Source of the DNA: a virus
IMG/VR virus record: IMGVR_UViG_3300025168_015970
Coordinates: 1 to 64,000 of that record
Length of the DNA: 64,000 bases
Strand: one strand, 5' to 3'
Part shown: one piece after another, positions 39,561 to 49,381 of the stretch
Layout of the letters: the number at the start of each line of letters is the position of its first letter
How positions within the stretch are numbered: position 1 is the stretch's first letter
The notes under the pieces: model-generated
What the model saw: the letters and a program-made list of their open reading frames with translations, nothing else
What the model was told of the DNA's origin: nothing
Databases searched by the model: none
Translations under genes and position numbers: made by a program

Positions 39561-42164
39561 ATGAGTAGACGAACAATTCAATCACCAGGAGTAGAAATTA
39601 GGGAAATTGACTTATCCCAGCGTCCCGCAGCCGCACTAGGGACGAGCGTATTCATTGCAGGATTCTCAAACCAAGGGCCTACAGATGAAATTTTCAACGT
39701 TGGTACCTTTGCAGAATTCGAAGAAATTTATGGAAGCCCTACAACCGCAGCTGAGAGATATTTTTATCACTCCGCTAAGCAAGTTTTCGAGAGTGATGCA
39801 AATGTTTATGCTTCTCGGTTACCGTATGGTTCAACAGCAGGTGATTACACTTATTCTGCTCTAACTTATCCAGTTGTCGGAGCAAAAACCTCAACTGTTT
39901 CTGCCTTATCAACAAACGTGGACGCTGGTGGTCTTGTCCTAAAAACTAACAGAACTGAAACAGCTGTAGTTACATCAACTAATGTCGGTATTGAGATAAT
40001 TTTAAAAGACAGTAATGATGAGTTTATTTATATTAACTACAGTGGTGGTAGTTTCACTCCGACCATTGGCTTTCAAGGAGTTAGTGCAACGGCAGCTGTC
40101 CTAGCAGCAAACACAGAATTATGGCCATTAACTGCAACAGGTAATACATTAGTGTCTGGTCAATTTTATGCCTCTCTCACCGGTTTGAGCGGTCTTAATA
40201 CCGGTACTACTGATTTAAGTTCTAGTAATTATTATGTTATTGGTCAGCCTACTTTAGTAGATTTAAATAAGGATGAATATAATGCTATTAACGAAGGTCA
40301 AATTACATGGAATAAATCCGGGAATGGTGGTGCTGATGCAGGATTTACAGGTGGTTCCACAGATCTAGCGAAAGCTGGTATAGTTATTTTAAATAAATCA
40401 AGTGTAACAACTAACGAAGGGTTTGAAGGGTATTATGTCGGTATTTCTGATAACTCTCATAGTAATCCTGCGACACCATTTGACGCCGTTAAACATGTCT
40501 ATACTACAACATCAGCTGACGACAAACAGCCCGCTGATTTTACAACAATTCCAAATTCGAGATTAGAATTTACCCTATCAGCCGCGGCTACACAAGATAT
40601 AGATAGTACTAGTAGATCTCTTGAAGATTTATCATCATTTGAACTCGGTCCAGAATTTATTGATTCTATTAACTTAGGGATATTTAAAGTACGAAACACT
40701 CCGTTTAATAAATCATCCGTTGAGCTAACTACTTTCTTAGCAGAAAAACATACAGGATCTTTAAACTCGGCCCGGAAGATACAAAATCAAAACGGTGGTT
40801 CAAAGTTACCATTTTTCATAGGTAGTGTTGAAGATAATTCTGCTAATATTAAAATTCTAGTCAATGAGCATATTAGTGTTAGCAATACCGATACAGAGTG
40901 GACTGCTGCAGGAGGCGCTCCTAAAAAGTTTGTAAGAACGATTCACGATAATAATACTAATGCAGGTATTTTAAAGGCTCTTCGTACAGATATGACTGCT
41001 ACTGGTCAAACAACTGCGCATAAAAATTATACTGGAACTCAAGGATTATTTCCATTAGGTAATTATGGTACCTCTTTGAATACAACATCTAAGAATATTG
41101 GTCAAGTTGGTACAAAATTAGATAGAATATTTAATATAGCTTCAAATATTGATTTATTTACAATTGACGTTACAGTAGAAGCTGGGTTAGGTACAATTCA
41201 TGCTTTTGGTAAAGATAGTAATTATGATGATACCTCTTTCGTTAATATTGGTGATAGTACCAATTCAACTGGTTTCTATACAACTGATGCTACTATGAAA
41301 GATCCCACTGGGGTATTCGCGGGGTACAGAGATGATTATAGAACTATTTTCAATGCATTTGAGACATTTGCACGTCAAACTAGAAAAGATCATATCTTTA
41401 TCGCAGATGCTCTGAGACCATTAGTTGTTCAAGGAGCTAATCAGAAGGTACTTGATGATAAAGCTAAAACATTTAGCCAACACGTCTATTGGCCGTTAAG
41501 GCATCAGTTCGGTACTGCTAATAGTAATTATGCTGCAACGTATGGTAACTGGGCAAAAGTCAATGATGGAGCTAGCGGTAAGCAAGTATGGATTCCGTTC
41601 TCTGGTGTCGTGGCTAAGATATATGCTAACAATGACGCAAACTTTGCTCCTTGGTTCGCTCCTGCTGGTTTTAATCGTGGGATTGTATCAGGAGTAAATG
41701 ATATCGCAATAAGTCCAACTCAACGTCAAAGGGATCAATTATACAGGATCGCAATTAACCCTGTTACACAATTCCCTGCAGAAGGTATTGTTGTATTTGG
41801 TCAGAAGACCTTACAAAGAAAACCAACGGCATTTGATCGAGTTAATGTTCGTCGATTGTTCCTCGATTTAGAAAAAAGAACGCGGCAGACATTGAAATTC
41901 TTTGTCTTTGAACCTAATACGTTCTTAACAAGAAATAAGGTTGTTAATACATTAACACCTATATTTGAAAACTGTAAGCAAACAGAAGGTGTTTATGATT
42001 ACCTTATTGTTTGTGATGACAGGAATAATCCTGCTAGTGTTATTGACCAGAACGAGTTAAGAGTAGACATCTACTTAAAACCAGTTCGCGCTGCAGAGTT
42101 TATCTTAGTTAACTTCTACGCTGTTAACACAGATGTTAATTTCGAGGAGATAGTAGGTCAATAA
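39561..42164 (+). CDS. 18: Tail sheath protein gp18
   Basis: The 867-residue protein opens RTIQSPGVEIREIDLSQRPA and GTSVFIAGFSNQGPTDEIFNVGTFAEFEEIYG, the contractile-sheath N-terminus of T4-like phages. The C-terminal block (GIVSGVNDIAISPTQRQRDQLYRIAINPVTQFPAEGIVVFGQKT followed by VNVRRLFLDLEKRTR) is the conserved sheath core. Contraction drives the tube into the host. It is longer than T4 gp18 (659 aa), the extra length lying in the variable middle (about 90-560), which faces outward in sheath structures. It heads the tail-gene block. Confidence 0.93.
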   Translation: MSRRTIQSPGVEIREIDLSQRPAAALGTSVFIAGFSNQGPTDEIFNVGTFAEFEEIYGSPTTAAERYFYHSAKQVFESDANVYASRLPYGSTAGDYTYSALTYPVVGAKTSTVSALSTNVDAGGLVLKTNRTETAVVTSTNVGIEIILKDSNDEFIYINYSGGSFTPTIGFQGVSATAAVLAANTELWPLTATGNTLVSGQFYASLTGLSGLNTGTTDLSSSNYYVIGQPTLVDLNKDEYNAINEGQITWNKSGNGGADAGFTGGSTDLAKAGIVILNKSSVTTNEGFEGYYVGISDNSHSNPATPFDAVKHVYTTTSADDKQPADFTTIPNSRLEFTLSAAATQDIDSTSRSLEDLSSFELGPEFIDSINLGIFKVRNTPFNKSSVELTTFLAEKHTGSLNSARKIQNQNGGSKLPFFIGSVEDNSANIKILVNEHISVSNTDTEWTAAGGAPKKFVRTIHDNNTNAGILKALRTDMTATGQTTAHKNYTGTQGLFPLGNYGTSLNTTSKNIGQVGTKLDRIFNIASNIDLFTIDVTVEAGLGTIHAFGKDSNYDDTSFVNIGDSTNSTGFYTTDATMKDPTGVFAGYRDDYRTIFNAFETFARQTRKDHIFIADALRPLVVQGANQKVLDDKAKTFSQHVYWPLRHQFGTANSNYAATYGNWAKVNDGASGKQVWIPFSGVVAKIYANNDANFAPWFAPAGFNRGIVSGVNDIAISPTQRQRDQLYRIAINPVTQFPAEGIVVFGQKTLQRKPTAFDRVNVRRLFLDLEKRTRQTLKFFVFEPNTFLTRNKVVNTLTPIFENCKQTEGVYDYLIVCDDRNNPASVIDQNELRVDIYLKPVRAAEFILVNFYAVNTDVNFEEIVGQ

Positions 42165-42176
42165 TAATAAGTAAAC

Positions 42177-42184
42177 ACTAAATA
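42177..42184 (+). promoter_or_regulatory. Late-promoter box (ACTAAATA), 11 nt from the gp19 ATG
   Basis: A TAAATA core followed by ATT, the extended form seen at many starts here. Expected leader about 6 nt. Confidence 0.45.
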
Positions 42185-42195
42185 ATTATAACATC

Positions 42196-42786
42196 ATGGC
42201 TGATATTAAACAAACAATTCAAGACTTTTATAAGGTAGCTCAAACGAGAGACTTTGCACGTGACTTTCAGTTTCGTGTATTAGACGTCTCTAACAAAGGT
42301 GTACCTGTTTTTACGGAAGACGACCTAGTGTACGCAACAACAGCAACACTTCCTGGAAAGCAAATCTCACCTAAAGAGGTTCCATATAACGGTTTTACCT
42401 TCCGTATCCCTGGTACGGTATCTTATAATAACAGTGCTGGGTTTACTATTGACTTCTATTGCGACGCTACAACTAATACTAGAGTTGCCATGGAGAACTG
42501 GATCACAGAAACATTTAATGATGAAACAACTACTGGTGATGGTGTTATTCACAACAATAGCACCATTACTTTAGTACAACTTGATACTAAGTTTGAGCCA
42601 TTACGTACATATAAATTGTTTGGTGTATTTCCAGTTAACAGCGGTGATATTAGTTATTCTATGTCAGGTAGTGGAGAAGTTGCAACAACAACCATTACTA
42701 TGGCTTATCAGTTCTTTAGAAGAGATAACGAATTAAACACAGCAGTCAATGCAATTGGTAAATTAGCTGGTGCAGTATTAGGTTAA
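42196..42786 (+). CDS. 19: Tail tube protein gp19
   Basis: The 196-residue protein has the gp19 opening (IKQTIQDFYKVAQTRDFARDFQFRVLDVS), then YATTATLPGKQISPKEVPYNGFTFRIPGTVSY and a C-terminal VNSGDISYSMSGSGEVATTTITMAYQFF, all typical of myovirus tube proteins. It polymerises inside the sheath to form the DNA conduit. Size (T4 163 aa) and position right after gp18 agree. Confidence 0.92.
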   Translation: MADIKQTIQDFYKVAQTRDFARDFQFRVLDVSNKGVPVFTEDDLVYATTATLPGKQISPKEVPYNGFTFRIPGTVSYNNSAGFTIDFYCDATTNTRVAMENWITETFNDETTTGDGVIHNNSTITLVQLDTKFEPLRTYKLFGVFPVNSGDISYSMSGSGEVATTTITMAYQFFRRDNELNTAVNAIGKLAGAVLG

Positions 42787-42790
42787 TTAC

Positions 42791-42798
42791 CCTAAATA
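42791..42798 (+). promoter_or_regulatory. Late-promoter box (CCTAAATA), 6 nt from ATG at 42805
   Basis: TAAATACT, matching the extended T4 late box TATAAATACT in its last eight bases; six nt to the ATG. Confidence 0.5.
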
Positions 42799-42804
42799 CT
42801 TTAA

Positions 42805-43569
42805 ATGAGTTTATTTGATCTATTTTTAGGCTCCTCCGGGCGCCCAAATGTTACTCTTCCTTCTCTTGAAAAAAGGAATTTAAGAGAATCTTTCTTCGAA
42901 CTATTACAAGAATTCTCTACCTTTCCTGCTTCCCAAAATTTATTCTTAGTAAAGATAGATAATCTACCGCCTGCTCTTACTGATCAGAACCAAAGAGATT
43001 TAGGTATAACTCAAGGTAGTAAGCCTTTAGGTATTGATAAGTCTAAATCAGTATATGAAAGATATATATCAGGTAGGGAGTTTATGTATCTGGCAACCGA
43101 GGTTGTGTTAACTACAGAGCAATTAGCTGTAACTAATAAAGGAAAATTAATTAACGGTTTATTACCTGTAGGTCCTTTTGTTGATAATAGAGATTACCCT
43201 GACACAGGTTTAAATATTGCATTTTCTGAAACTAACGTTAGTTTTGTAGATACAATAATAAGACCATGGATTCAATTATATAGCGTACATGGTAACTTTG
43301 ATGATATTGATTTGACTACAACTGTAACAATATATTTTATAGCTAAAGAAGAATTAACTAATCGAGCTACTTTTAAGTCAATATTATTTGGTTCCTCTGG
43401 TGGCTCTCCTGTTGTTCGTAAAATATATCAATACAAAGACTGTATACCATATAATATTGTTAGTGCAGATTCTGCGCAATATGCTTCTGATACTAAAATT
43501 GGTTCTATAGGTACACGATGGAGATTTTCTACGTATGACGTAATTACTCCTATAAATGGTAAGCTATAA
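42805..43569 (+). CDS. Tail-tube/baseplate junction-like protein
   Basis: The 254-residue protein opens MSLFDLFLGSSGRPNVTLP, with LFLVKIDNLPP and a C-terminal RKIYQYKDCIPYNIVSADSAQYASD block followed by GTRWRFSTYDV, which recalls tube-like or gp54-type baseplate-tube junction proteins. The position directly after gp19 supports a tail role. The gp54 label is uncertain. The next gene's ATG lies inside its 3' end. Confidence 0.4.
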   Translation: MSLFDLFLGSSGRPNVTLPSLEKRNLRESFFELLQEFSTFPASQNLFLVKIDNLPPALTDQNQRDLGITQGSKPLGIDKSKSVYERYISGREFMYLATEVVLTTEQLAVTNKGKLINGLLPVGPFVDNRDYPDTGLNIAFSETNVSFVDTIIRPWIQLYSVHGNFDDIDLTTTVTIYFIAKEELTNRATFKSILFGSSGGSPVVRKIYQYKDCIPYNIVSADSAQYASDTKIGSIGTRWRFSTYDVITPINGKL

Positions 43570-44248
43570 TCATGTTGCAGATCTAACTTATTTATCTGAA
43601 AATAACAGAAATAAGGAATTCCTAGATCTATTTATATCTATATGCAAATCTAATAACATATTAGATATATTAGCTTTTATTAAGGAAGAACGGTTTGTAG
43701 AAGAAAATAGTAATATAAAAATATTATATGACAACAAAGAGCTACTCATCTTCAAAGAAAATTTTATTTTAAACCTACCAGAACCAAACCCTACAACATG
43801 TACAGTAGGGGATTTTGAATTTGCATTAGATTATCCAAATATAATAGATTATACATGTAAACCAATGCATTGTATTAAGAGTATACAATATCAAAATGAC
43901 ATTCATTATATAAAAACTAATGATGATTTTAATTTAATACCTAAAACTTTATATGATCAATTACAACCTTATATAAATCCATATATACAAGAGTTAAATA
44001 AAACTTTAATATATGAAGTAGGCCCTGTGACTAGTGGATTTATACTAGATATTGAGTTAATAATTAAAATAATATATTTAGCTTTTGTTACTTCGTTCAA
44101 AAATATAATTGATGAGCGGTTGTTTTTAATGAAAGAATATAATTTTACGTATGAAGCTTTTGATAAAATTTCTTTCCTACAAGCTAAACAATATTTAACA
44201 AAAGGTATTAAACTAATTAATGAACGCAATAATCCAGAAACTCAGTGA
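43556..44248 (+). CDS. Probable baseplate hub assembly protein (gp26/gp51 position)
   Basis: The 230-residue protein is not recognisable by motif. By order (tube, two small genes, tape-measure-like, gp48-like) it occupies the place of T4 gp26/gp51/gp28 hub-assembly genes. It is helical with a strand-rich middle (FKENFILNLPEPNPTTCTVGDFEFALDYPN). Overlaps of 14 bp upstream and 29 bp downstream fit an assembly operon. The call is from context only. Confidence 0.35.
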   Translation: MVSYNHVADLTYLSENNRNKEFLDLFISICKSNNILDILAFIKEERFVEENSNIKILYDNKELLIFKENFILNLPEPNPTTCTVGDFEFALDYPNIIDYTCKPMHCIKSIQYQNDIHYIKTNDDFNLIPKTLYDQLQPYINPYIQELNKTLIYEVGPVTSGFILDIELIIKIIYLAFVTSFKNIIDERLFLMKEYNFTYEAFDKISFLQAKQYLTKGIKLINERNNPETQ

Positions 44249-44864
44249 GTTAAGTAAATTAAATTTTACTTTACCTATTAGTAATCAGTCTGTTGAAATC
44301 AGTAAGATTAACTTAGAACTACAATCTAAGTTTGAAGATTTTGCGAGGAGCGTAGATAATCAACTAACAGCTAGTACGAAATATCTACAGTTTATTAATA
44401 ACCATATACGGAGAGAAGCAAAAGGAAATATCGGGTATTTAGATAAACTATATATATTACAACAATGGTTTAATGACGTAAAGCCTGATGAACAAGTAGA
44501 GTGCGAAATTACTGACATTCAAATACCAGATTACACTCTTACTATAGAAGGAGCTGACTTTATATTTAAATTTGAACTACCAGAGATAGCGAAAGAATTA
44601 GCATATTTAAAATATATTATTGAAACAAAAAAAGACGAAATGAAGTCTGTTGATGCCTTATTTTATTTTATTTTTAGATTTGTACATACAATTGAAGTAG
44701 ATACCGATGAGTTGAAAGCAGAAGATATTGAAACTGCTGAGACTTTATACAGGTATTTGAGTATGAATAAGATAACATCTATCACTAATCACATAGATAA
44801 AGCTCTAGAACCAATACAACCTGTAAGAAACTTCGAAGTAGATCCACGTGTATTCTTTGCCTAA
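44220..44864 (+). CDS. Probable hub or tape-measure assembly protein
   Basis: The 214-residue protein begins MNAIIQKLSELSKLNFTLPISNQSVEISKIN; the 'F-T-L-P-I-S' opening resembles the T4 baseplate/gp26-like family (T4_baseplate). The rest is acidic and helical (SMNKITSITNHIDKALEPIQPV). It lies immediately before the tape-measure-like gene, where tail chaperones usually sit, and overlaps the previous gene in a different frame. Tentative. Confidence 0.35.
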   Translation: MNAIIQKLSELSKLNFTLPISNQSVEISKINLELQSKFEDFARSVDNQLTASTKYLQFINNHIRREAKGNIGYLDKLYILQQWFNDVKPDEQVECEITDIQIPDYTLTIEGADFIFKFELPEIAKELAYLKYIIETKKDEMKSVDALFYFIFRFVHTIEVDTDELKAEDIETAETLYRYLSMNKITSITNHIDKALEPIQPVRNFEVDPRVFFA

Positions 44865-44866
44865 TA

Positions 44867-44874
44867 ATTAAATA
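44867..44874 (+). promoter_or_regulatory. Late-promoter box (ATTAAATA), exactly 5 nt from ATG at 44880
   Basis: ATTAAATA followed by ATTAT and the ATG. With standard T4 late spacing the first transcribed base is the A of the start codon. Confidence 0.5.
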
Positions 44875-44879
44875 ATTAT

Positions 44880-46451
44880 ATGGCAGAGTTAACTGCAGAA
44901 CAACTCAAGGCTTTAATGGGTAACCAAGCGAGCCTTGAGGCTAATAGATCTCAGATGGAAGAATTCCGTCAACAAGATATACCCGCGATTATTCACAGGT
45001 TAGGGGATATCAGCACGAATATTCGGGAGCTTCTAAAAACAAATCTGTCCATCGCGGTAATCGGGTCAAAAGAAAAAGGAAAAACAACTGATGGTACAGC
45101 GCAAGCCCAAATTGGTGAGAACCCATTAGACAGTATATCATCTCATTTAAAAGATATAAAAGATTTCCTTGTGGAAACGTTTAAGAAGGGCCCTGAGAGT
45201 AATTTTAAAGATAAAATATCAACACCTCCAGGTACAAAGGATTCAGTAACAGAAAAGCTAGGAGAATCAATGGACTCTGGTTCAAAAACAGCGATGGGTT
45301 GGTTAGGTGGATTGTTTGCAGTAGGTGCTCTTGGTGAGCTTAGTAAAGTATTAGGTATAGGAGCCGCTGGTGGTACTGCTGGTTTACTAGCTAAAGTTGC
45401 CGGTAAGATATTTAAGTTTACTGGCCCAGTACTGAGGAGGATACCAATTCTTGGTTCTCTATTTTCATTTTACGAAGCATACAAAAAGATTAAGGCTGGT
45501 GGTATTGATAATACTATATTTGGTTTGATGGATTTAGCTGCTGGTTTTGCTTATGCGGTACCTGGTCTTGGAACTGGTATTGGTATTGGTATAGACGTAT
45601 TACAATACTTCCTCAAAAACAAAGCTGATGAATTTAAAAAAGAAAGTGGAGATACAAGTTTCTTTGGAAGTATGTATGAGAAATTGATCGATTATTTATC
45701 TGAAACTCCTATGATTAAATGGATGGCAGAGCTAGGAACTAAATTCTCTGCTATTTGGGATAACCCAAGTTTGGAAACACTTGGAGCTTTTGCAGGTCAC
45801 TTAGCATATGGACCTCTTATGCCGCTTATAACTGCATTGTCTATGCTGAACGATGCAAGTTCAGTTTTAGGTCTTACAGATAAAAGTGGTAACCCTCAAA
45901 AACTTTTTGGATGGTTATATAATAAAGTAGAGGATTATATAATTACCCCTGTTAAAGATATGTTTACTTCAGTATTTGATTTTATAAAAAATACAATTAA
46001 CACTGTACAAGATAACATAGCAGATATGATATTATCAATAGTAGACAATTTACCAGAAACTTTTGGTATAAGGGAAAAGATAAAATCCTCTCTTGGGTTA
46101 ACAACTGATCCAGACCCTGGTGGAGAAAAGAATAAATTAAGAAACGATATTAAAAAGAAATTATCAGATGTCTATAAGGGAGATAGAGAAGCAATGCTAA
46201 GAGCAGAGCAAAAAGCTGACACGGGTGATTTACCTGCATTAAAACAGCAGCTTAAAGAAATGGACAATCAGTTATTAAAAGATGCTACTCCTATAAATCA
46301 GCCAGAAAAATTACCAACGTTAGAACAGATAGATAAAGAAATAATAAACAAGGCATTTGGTCTCGCACCAAATCAAAGCACTGTAAACCAAACTCAAGTA
46401 AATACATACGTTGCACCATCCGCACCTTCTCGTAGATACAGGAGACGTTAA
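44880..46451 (+). CDS. Tape-measure/hub protein, gp29-like
   Basis: A 523-residue protein. A helical N-terminus (LEANRSQMEEFRQQDIPAIIHRLGDISTNIREL) is followed by hydrophobic, Gly/Ala-rich segments at about 138-175 and 205-240 (AGGTAGLLAKVAGKIFKFTGPV, LGTGIGIGIDVLQYF), then long helices and a short basic tail. This fits T4 gp29 (590 aa), which sets tail length and is located just before gp48, as here. A tape measure of this size would imply a fairly short tail. Identification is by architecture and position. Confidence 0.5.
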   Translation: MAELTAEQLKALMGNQASLEANRSQMEEFRQQDIPAIIHRLGDISTNIRELLKTNLSIAVIGSKEKGKTTDGTAQAQIGENPLDSISSHLKDIKDFLVETFKKGPESNFKDKISTPPGTKDSVTEKLGESMDSGSKTAMGWLGGLFAVGALGELSKVLGIGAAGGTAGLLAKVAGKIFKFTGPVLRRIPILGSLFSFYEAYKKIKAGGIDNTIFGLMDLAAGFAYAVPGLGTGIGIGIDVLQYFLKNKADEFKKESGDTSFFGSMYEKLIDYLSETPMIKWMAELGTKFSAIWDNPSLETLGAFAGHLAYGPLMPLITALSMLNDASSVLGLTDKSGNPQKLFGWLYNKVEDYIITPVKDMFTSVFDFIKNTINTVQDNIADMILSIVDNLPETFGIREKIKSSLGLTTDPDPGGEKNKLRNDIKKKLSDVYKGDREAMLRAEQKADTGDLPALKQQLKEMDNQLLKDATPINQPEKLPTLEQIDKEIINKAFGLAPNQSTVNQTQVNTYVAPSAPSRRYRRR

Positions 46452-46468
46452 CATTAAGATATTAATAA

Positions 46469-47578
46469 ATGAATAAATTATTTAAATTTGTAAGAGATGA
46501 ACAATCTCAAATAGGGATAGGAGGAGACGATGTTGACCGAACATTCGGAGTTGCAGCAGCCGCAGCGTCAGCAACTGTTGAGGGTAAAAGTGATCGACTA
46601 GTACCAGATGGTGGTAAAGTAATAGATGTAGTAAAGAATTTTAAGTGGACAAAAACTAAAAGAAATAGTGTTGGTAGAGAAAATACCCCTACTTTAGAAT
46701 TACAAGAGTTTCAAGTTGCTCTACCAGCTTTTTATAGTAATTTAAATGTAGCAAAACAAATAGCTGATTCTGCAGGTAAAGGAATAGGTGGATTGTTAGA
46801 TCAAATAACTAAAATAGCAGGTGAAGGAGAGAGTGTAACAACTGTAGTTAAAGATGCAGGGAGTAAGGTTAGTTCTACAGCTCAAGGTACCATAGATAAG
46901 GCTCGAGCACAATTTGGTGTTGAAACGATGAAAATGCCACAGTATCTTAAATCTTATGAAGAACTATACGGTGTAAAAAGAACTAATTTTATTTACAAAT
47001 TACCATATTTAGAAGACAAATATAAAAGTATATCAAACAACTGGCAAATGGGTGGTGGTACTCTTTCTACAGCAATAACAGATGGTGTTTCTTCATTAAC
47101 AAATTTACTTGGTAGTTTAGCAGCTCCTGGAGTAGGTATTGATTTTTCTAAATCGTTTAATTACGATAATTCTGGACCTGAGCATACCATGTCATTTTTT
47201 CTAGATAATACAAGAGACTCTGAATATGGTAATAATATGTACGAGATGAACTATCGTTTAATTTTCTTATTGTTATATCAAAATATGCCTAATAAATTAA
47301 ATCGAGTTGCTTTAACTCCACCTGTAATTTATAGAGCTAAATTACCAGGGGTGTTTAGTTATAGATATAGTTTTTTGAGTAGTTTAGCAGTAAACATGAT
47401 AGGTACTCGTAAAAATAAAACAATCTCCGGTTTTATTAATACAGAGAACAATAAGAGTGTTCAAGCAGTTATACCCGAAGGTTATGAAGTAACCCTTACT
47501 TTAAAGAGCTTAGTACCAGAAACCCAAAACTTATATTTTGATGCAGTAAATAACCCTGTATTTTCAACCCAAGTATAA
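46469..47578 (+). CDS. 48: Baseplate tail-tube cap, gp48-like
   Basis: The 369-residue protein (T4 gp48 364 aa) follows the tape-measure-like gene as in T4. The C-terminal block PPVIYRAKLPGVFSYRYSFLSSLAVNMIGTRK, then VIPEGYEVTLTLKSLVPETQNLYF, is the tube-like ending typical of gp48/gp54-type proteins that start tube assembly on the baseplate. The N-terminal half is Ala/Gly-rich and helical. The gp48 versus gp54 choice is not certain. Confidence 0.5.
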   Translation: MNKLFKFVRDEQSQIGIGGDDVDRTFGVAAAAASATVEGKSDRLVPDGGKVIDVVKNFKWTKTKRNSVGRENTPTLELQEFQVALPAFYSNLNVAKQIADSAGKGIGGLLDQITKIAGEGESVTTVVKDAGSKVSSTAQGTIDKARAQFGVETMKMPQYLKSYEELYGVKRTNFIYKLPYLEDKYKSISNNWQMGGGTLSTAITDGVSSLTNLLGSLAAPGVGIDFSKSFNYDNSGPEHTMSFFLDNTRDSEYGNNMYEMNYRLIFLLLYQNMPNKLNRVALTPPVIYRAKLPGVFSYRYSFLSSLAVNMIGTRKNKTISGFINTENNKSVQAVIPEGYEVTLTLKSLVPETQNLYFDAVNNPVFSTQV

Positions 47579-47580
47579 TT

Positions 47581-47952
47581 ATGATTACAGACTTAGAACA
47601 ATATCAAAATCAAATAAAAGATTTACCTAATTTAGAAGATGTAAGATATGAAAATATTTTTAAAGTTGCGAAGTCAGACAAATTCTTCTTCTATAATATT
47701 ACAAAAAAGATATCTATACCAGATGATTTACAGTCAGATGTTTATTATGAATTAAGAATTAACAGCAAAAAACCATGGACAACTTTATCGAATGATGTAT
47801 ATGGTACTCAAGATTTATGGTGGTTGATTTGTTTAGTAAATAATGTCTTTAACCCTATAGGTAACCCTGAATTAGGAGCTGTATATAAAATAATAAGACC
47901 CGATTTTGTTAACCCTATTTTAGCAGAAATAAAAAGACTTACTAATGGCTAA
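47581..47952 (+). CDS. 53: Baseplate wedge protein gp53-like
   Basis: The 123-residue protein contains the gp53 family core: KPWTTLSNDVYGTQDLWWLICLVNNVFNPI, ending GAVYKIIRPDFVNPILAEI. This W-T-x-L-S-x-x-x-Y-G-T-x-x-x-W-W-L pattern is found in T4 gp53 (196 aa) and other myovirus baseplate proteins with a LysM-like half. It helps join wedges to the hub. It is shorter than T4's, possibly the core domain only. It starts 3 bp after the gp48-like stop. Confidence 0.7.
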   Translation: MITDLEQYQNQIKDLPNLEDVRYENIFKVAKSDKFFFYNITKKISIPDDLQSDVYYELRINSKKPWTTLSNDVYGTQDLWWLICLVNNVFNPIGNPELGAVYKIIRPDFVNPILAEIKRLTNG

Positions 47953-49381
47953 TATACCTCAAGCAAAAATGAAAGCAGCAACTGACTTTCCTTTTGTATC
48001 TATTAATGCAAATGGTACAGAATATGAAGTTACAGTTTTTCTGTTTAATAGTAGAGGAGAAGCTAGGTATATAGACTCTACTTCTTTATTTCAAATAGTA
48101 CTAGAAACAAACCACGATACTCCTTTCCTATTAGGGAGCGTGTCAATAAACGATGAGCAAAATTCAACCACTATTAACAAAGTAGATTTTGGCCCTAACG
48201 CCGCAGCTTTGTCTGAGATAAACAGCTACGGAGATGGAGAAGAATTTATAAAAATATTAATTAAATCTAATAATCAAAAAATATTAGAAAAAATATTTAT
48301 TATAACTAACAGTGAAAAAACAGTACAAGATAATAATAAACTTACTGTGTATTTTTTTATAGATGTAGTTTATTCTCATTTTGCCAATAAGAGAAAAATA
48401 TGGACTACAGATTTATTAAATGAAAAATTACAACAAAAAGTTATAATTAATACAGGGCGAGATAAAGTAAACTCTGGTAGAGCTCTTAAAGATGTTCTTA
48501 CATACTTTTCTGATGACCCTAATATTATAGATGAGAAAAATTGGGATGATGGTATAGGTACTGTTTATTATTCTTTACCAGCTGGTGAACCAGCTCTTAC
48601 TGCTATAGAAGAAATAATGAAAACATATGTTTCATCAGACGAAAGCGGAGGAGTACTTACATATTATAACGGACAATTTCAACTACAATCTATAAGAAGT
48701 AAAACAAATAAAATTTTTAAAAGTACTAATAAACATCCAGGTATACCTCAAACAATACTAGGTGATAACTTTGCAGGAGGTTTTAAGGTGTCTTCAGGAG
48801 ATAATAGAGTAAGTTATACAAATAAAGAAGCAAGCTCTATATTAGGTAATTATTACTCTTATATACCTATAGATATTAATGAGATACTATTTACAGATGT
48901 TAACTTCAACGCTACATTAGAAGAGCTAGACAAAAAAGAAATAATACAATTTGACGCTGAAGCAAAACAAATTACAATTCATAGCGACCAAGGCACAATA
49001 CCTGCTGTACAAGCCAGAAGTGGTGTTGAGTCTTTACCAGATGGAGAAAATATTCAATTAAATATTGATGAAAATAAAAAATTCAATAATACTAAAACTA
49101 AAATTTTCACAATGGCGGATGAAAGTACAACAAGGTATCATGGGACTATCCAATTACAAAAACAATTACTAAATAGTTTAACTAAAGCTAATTTTAGTTG
49201 TTTTGGAGATATTAATATAGCGGCAAACAAGTTTATTTATATGACATTAGATTTAAATACTAGAAATAAATTTGCTAATAAAATACCAGGGTTTTGGTAT
49301 GTAACTAAAAACCTTACAACTATAAGTGCAAGTCAATTTTCAAGTGCAATAGAATGTGTGAAATTAGATAAACCGAAATGA
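47945..49381 (+). CDS. Baseplate hub protein, gp27-like
   Basis: The 478-residue protein has the domain pattern of hub proteins (gp27/P2 gpD type): strand-rich halves with LLNEKLQQKVIINTGRDKVNSGRALKDVL in the middle and a C-terminal GFWYVTKNLTTISASQFSSAIECVKLD, which resembles the 'W-x-V-x-x-x-x-H/T-x-I' end of hubs. T4 gp27 is 391 aa. It overlaps gp53-like by 8 bp and the next gene by four. Identification by position and general resemblance. Confidence 0.5.
   Translation: MANIPQAKMKAATDFPFVSINANGTEYEVTVFLFNSRGEARYIDSTSLFQIVLETNHDTPFLLGSVSINDEQNSTTINKVDFGPNAAALSEINSYGDGEEFIKILIKSNNQKILEKIFIITNSEKTVQDNNKLTVYFFIDVVYSHFANKRKIWTTDLLNEKLQQKVIINTGRDKVNSGRALKDVLTYFSDDPNIIDEKNWDDGIGTVYYSLPAGEPALTAIEEIMKTYVSSDESGGVLTYYNGQFQLQSIRSKTNKIFKSTNKHPGIPQTILGDNFAGGFKVSSGDNRVSYTNKEASSILGNYYSYIPIDINEILFTDVNFNATLEELDKKEIIQFDAEAKQITIHSDQGTIPAVQARSGVESLPDGENIQLNIDENKKFNNTKTKIFTMADESTTRYHGTIQLQKQLLNSLTKANFSCFGDINIAANKFIYMTLDLNTRNKFANKIPGFWYVTKNLTTISASQFSSAIECVKLDKPK

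Noticed and set aside
44220-44248. Possible programmed frameshift making a tail-chaperone fusion
   Set aside because: The two genes overlap in different frames just before the tape-measure-like gene, but I see no clear slippery heptamer, and the second gene has its own in-frame ATG; simple overlap explains it.
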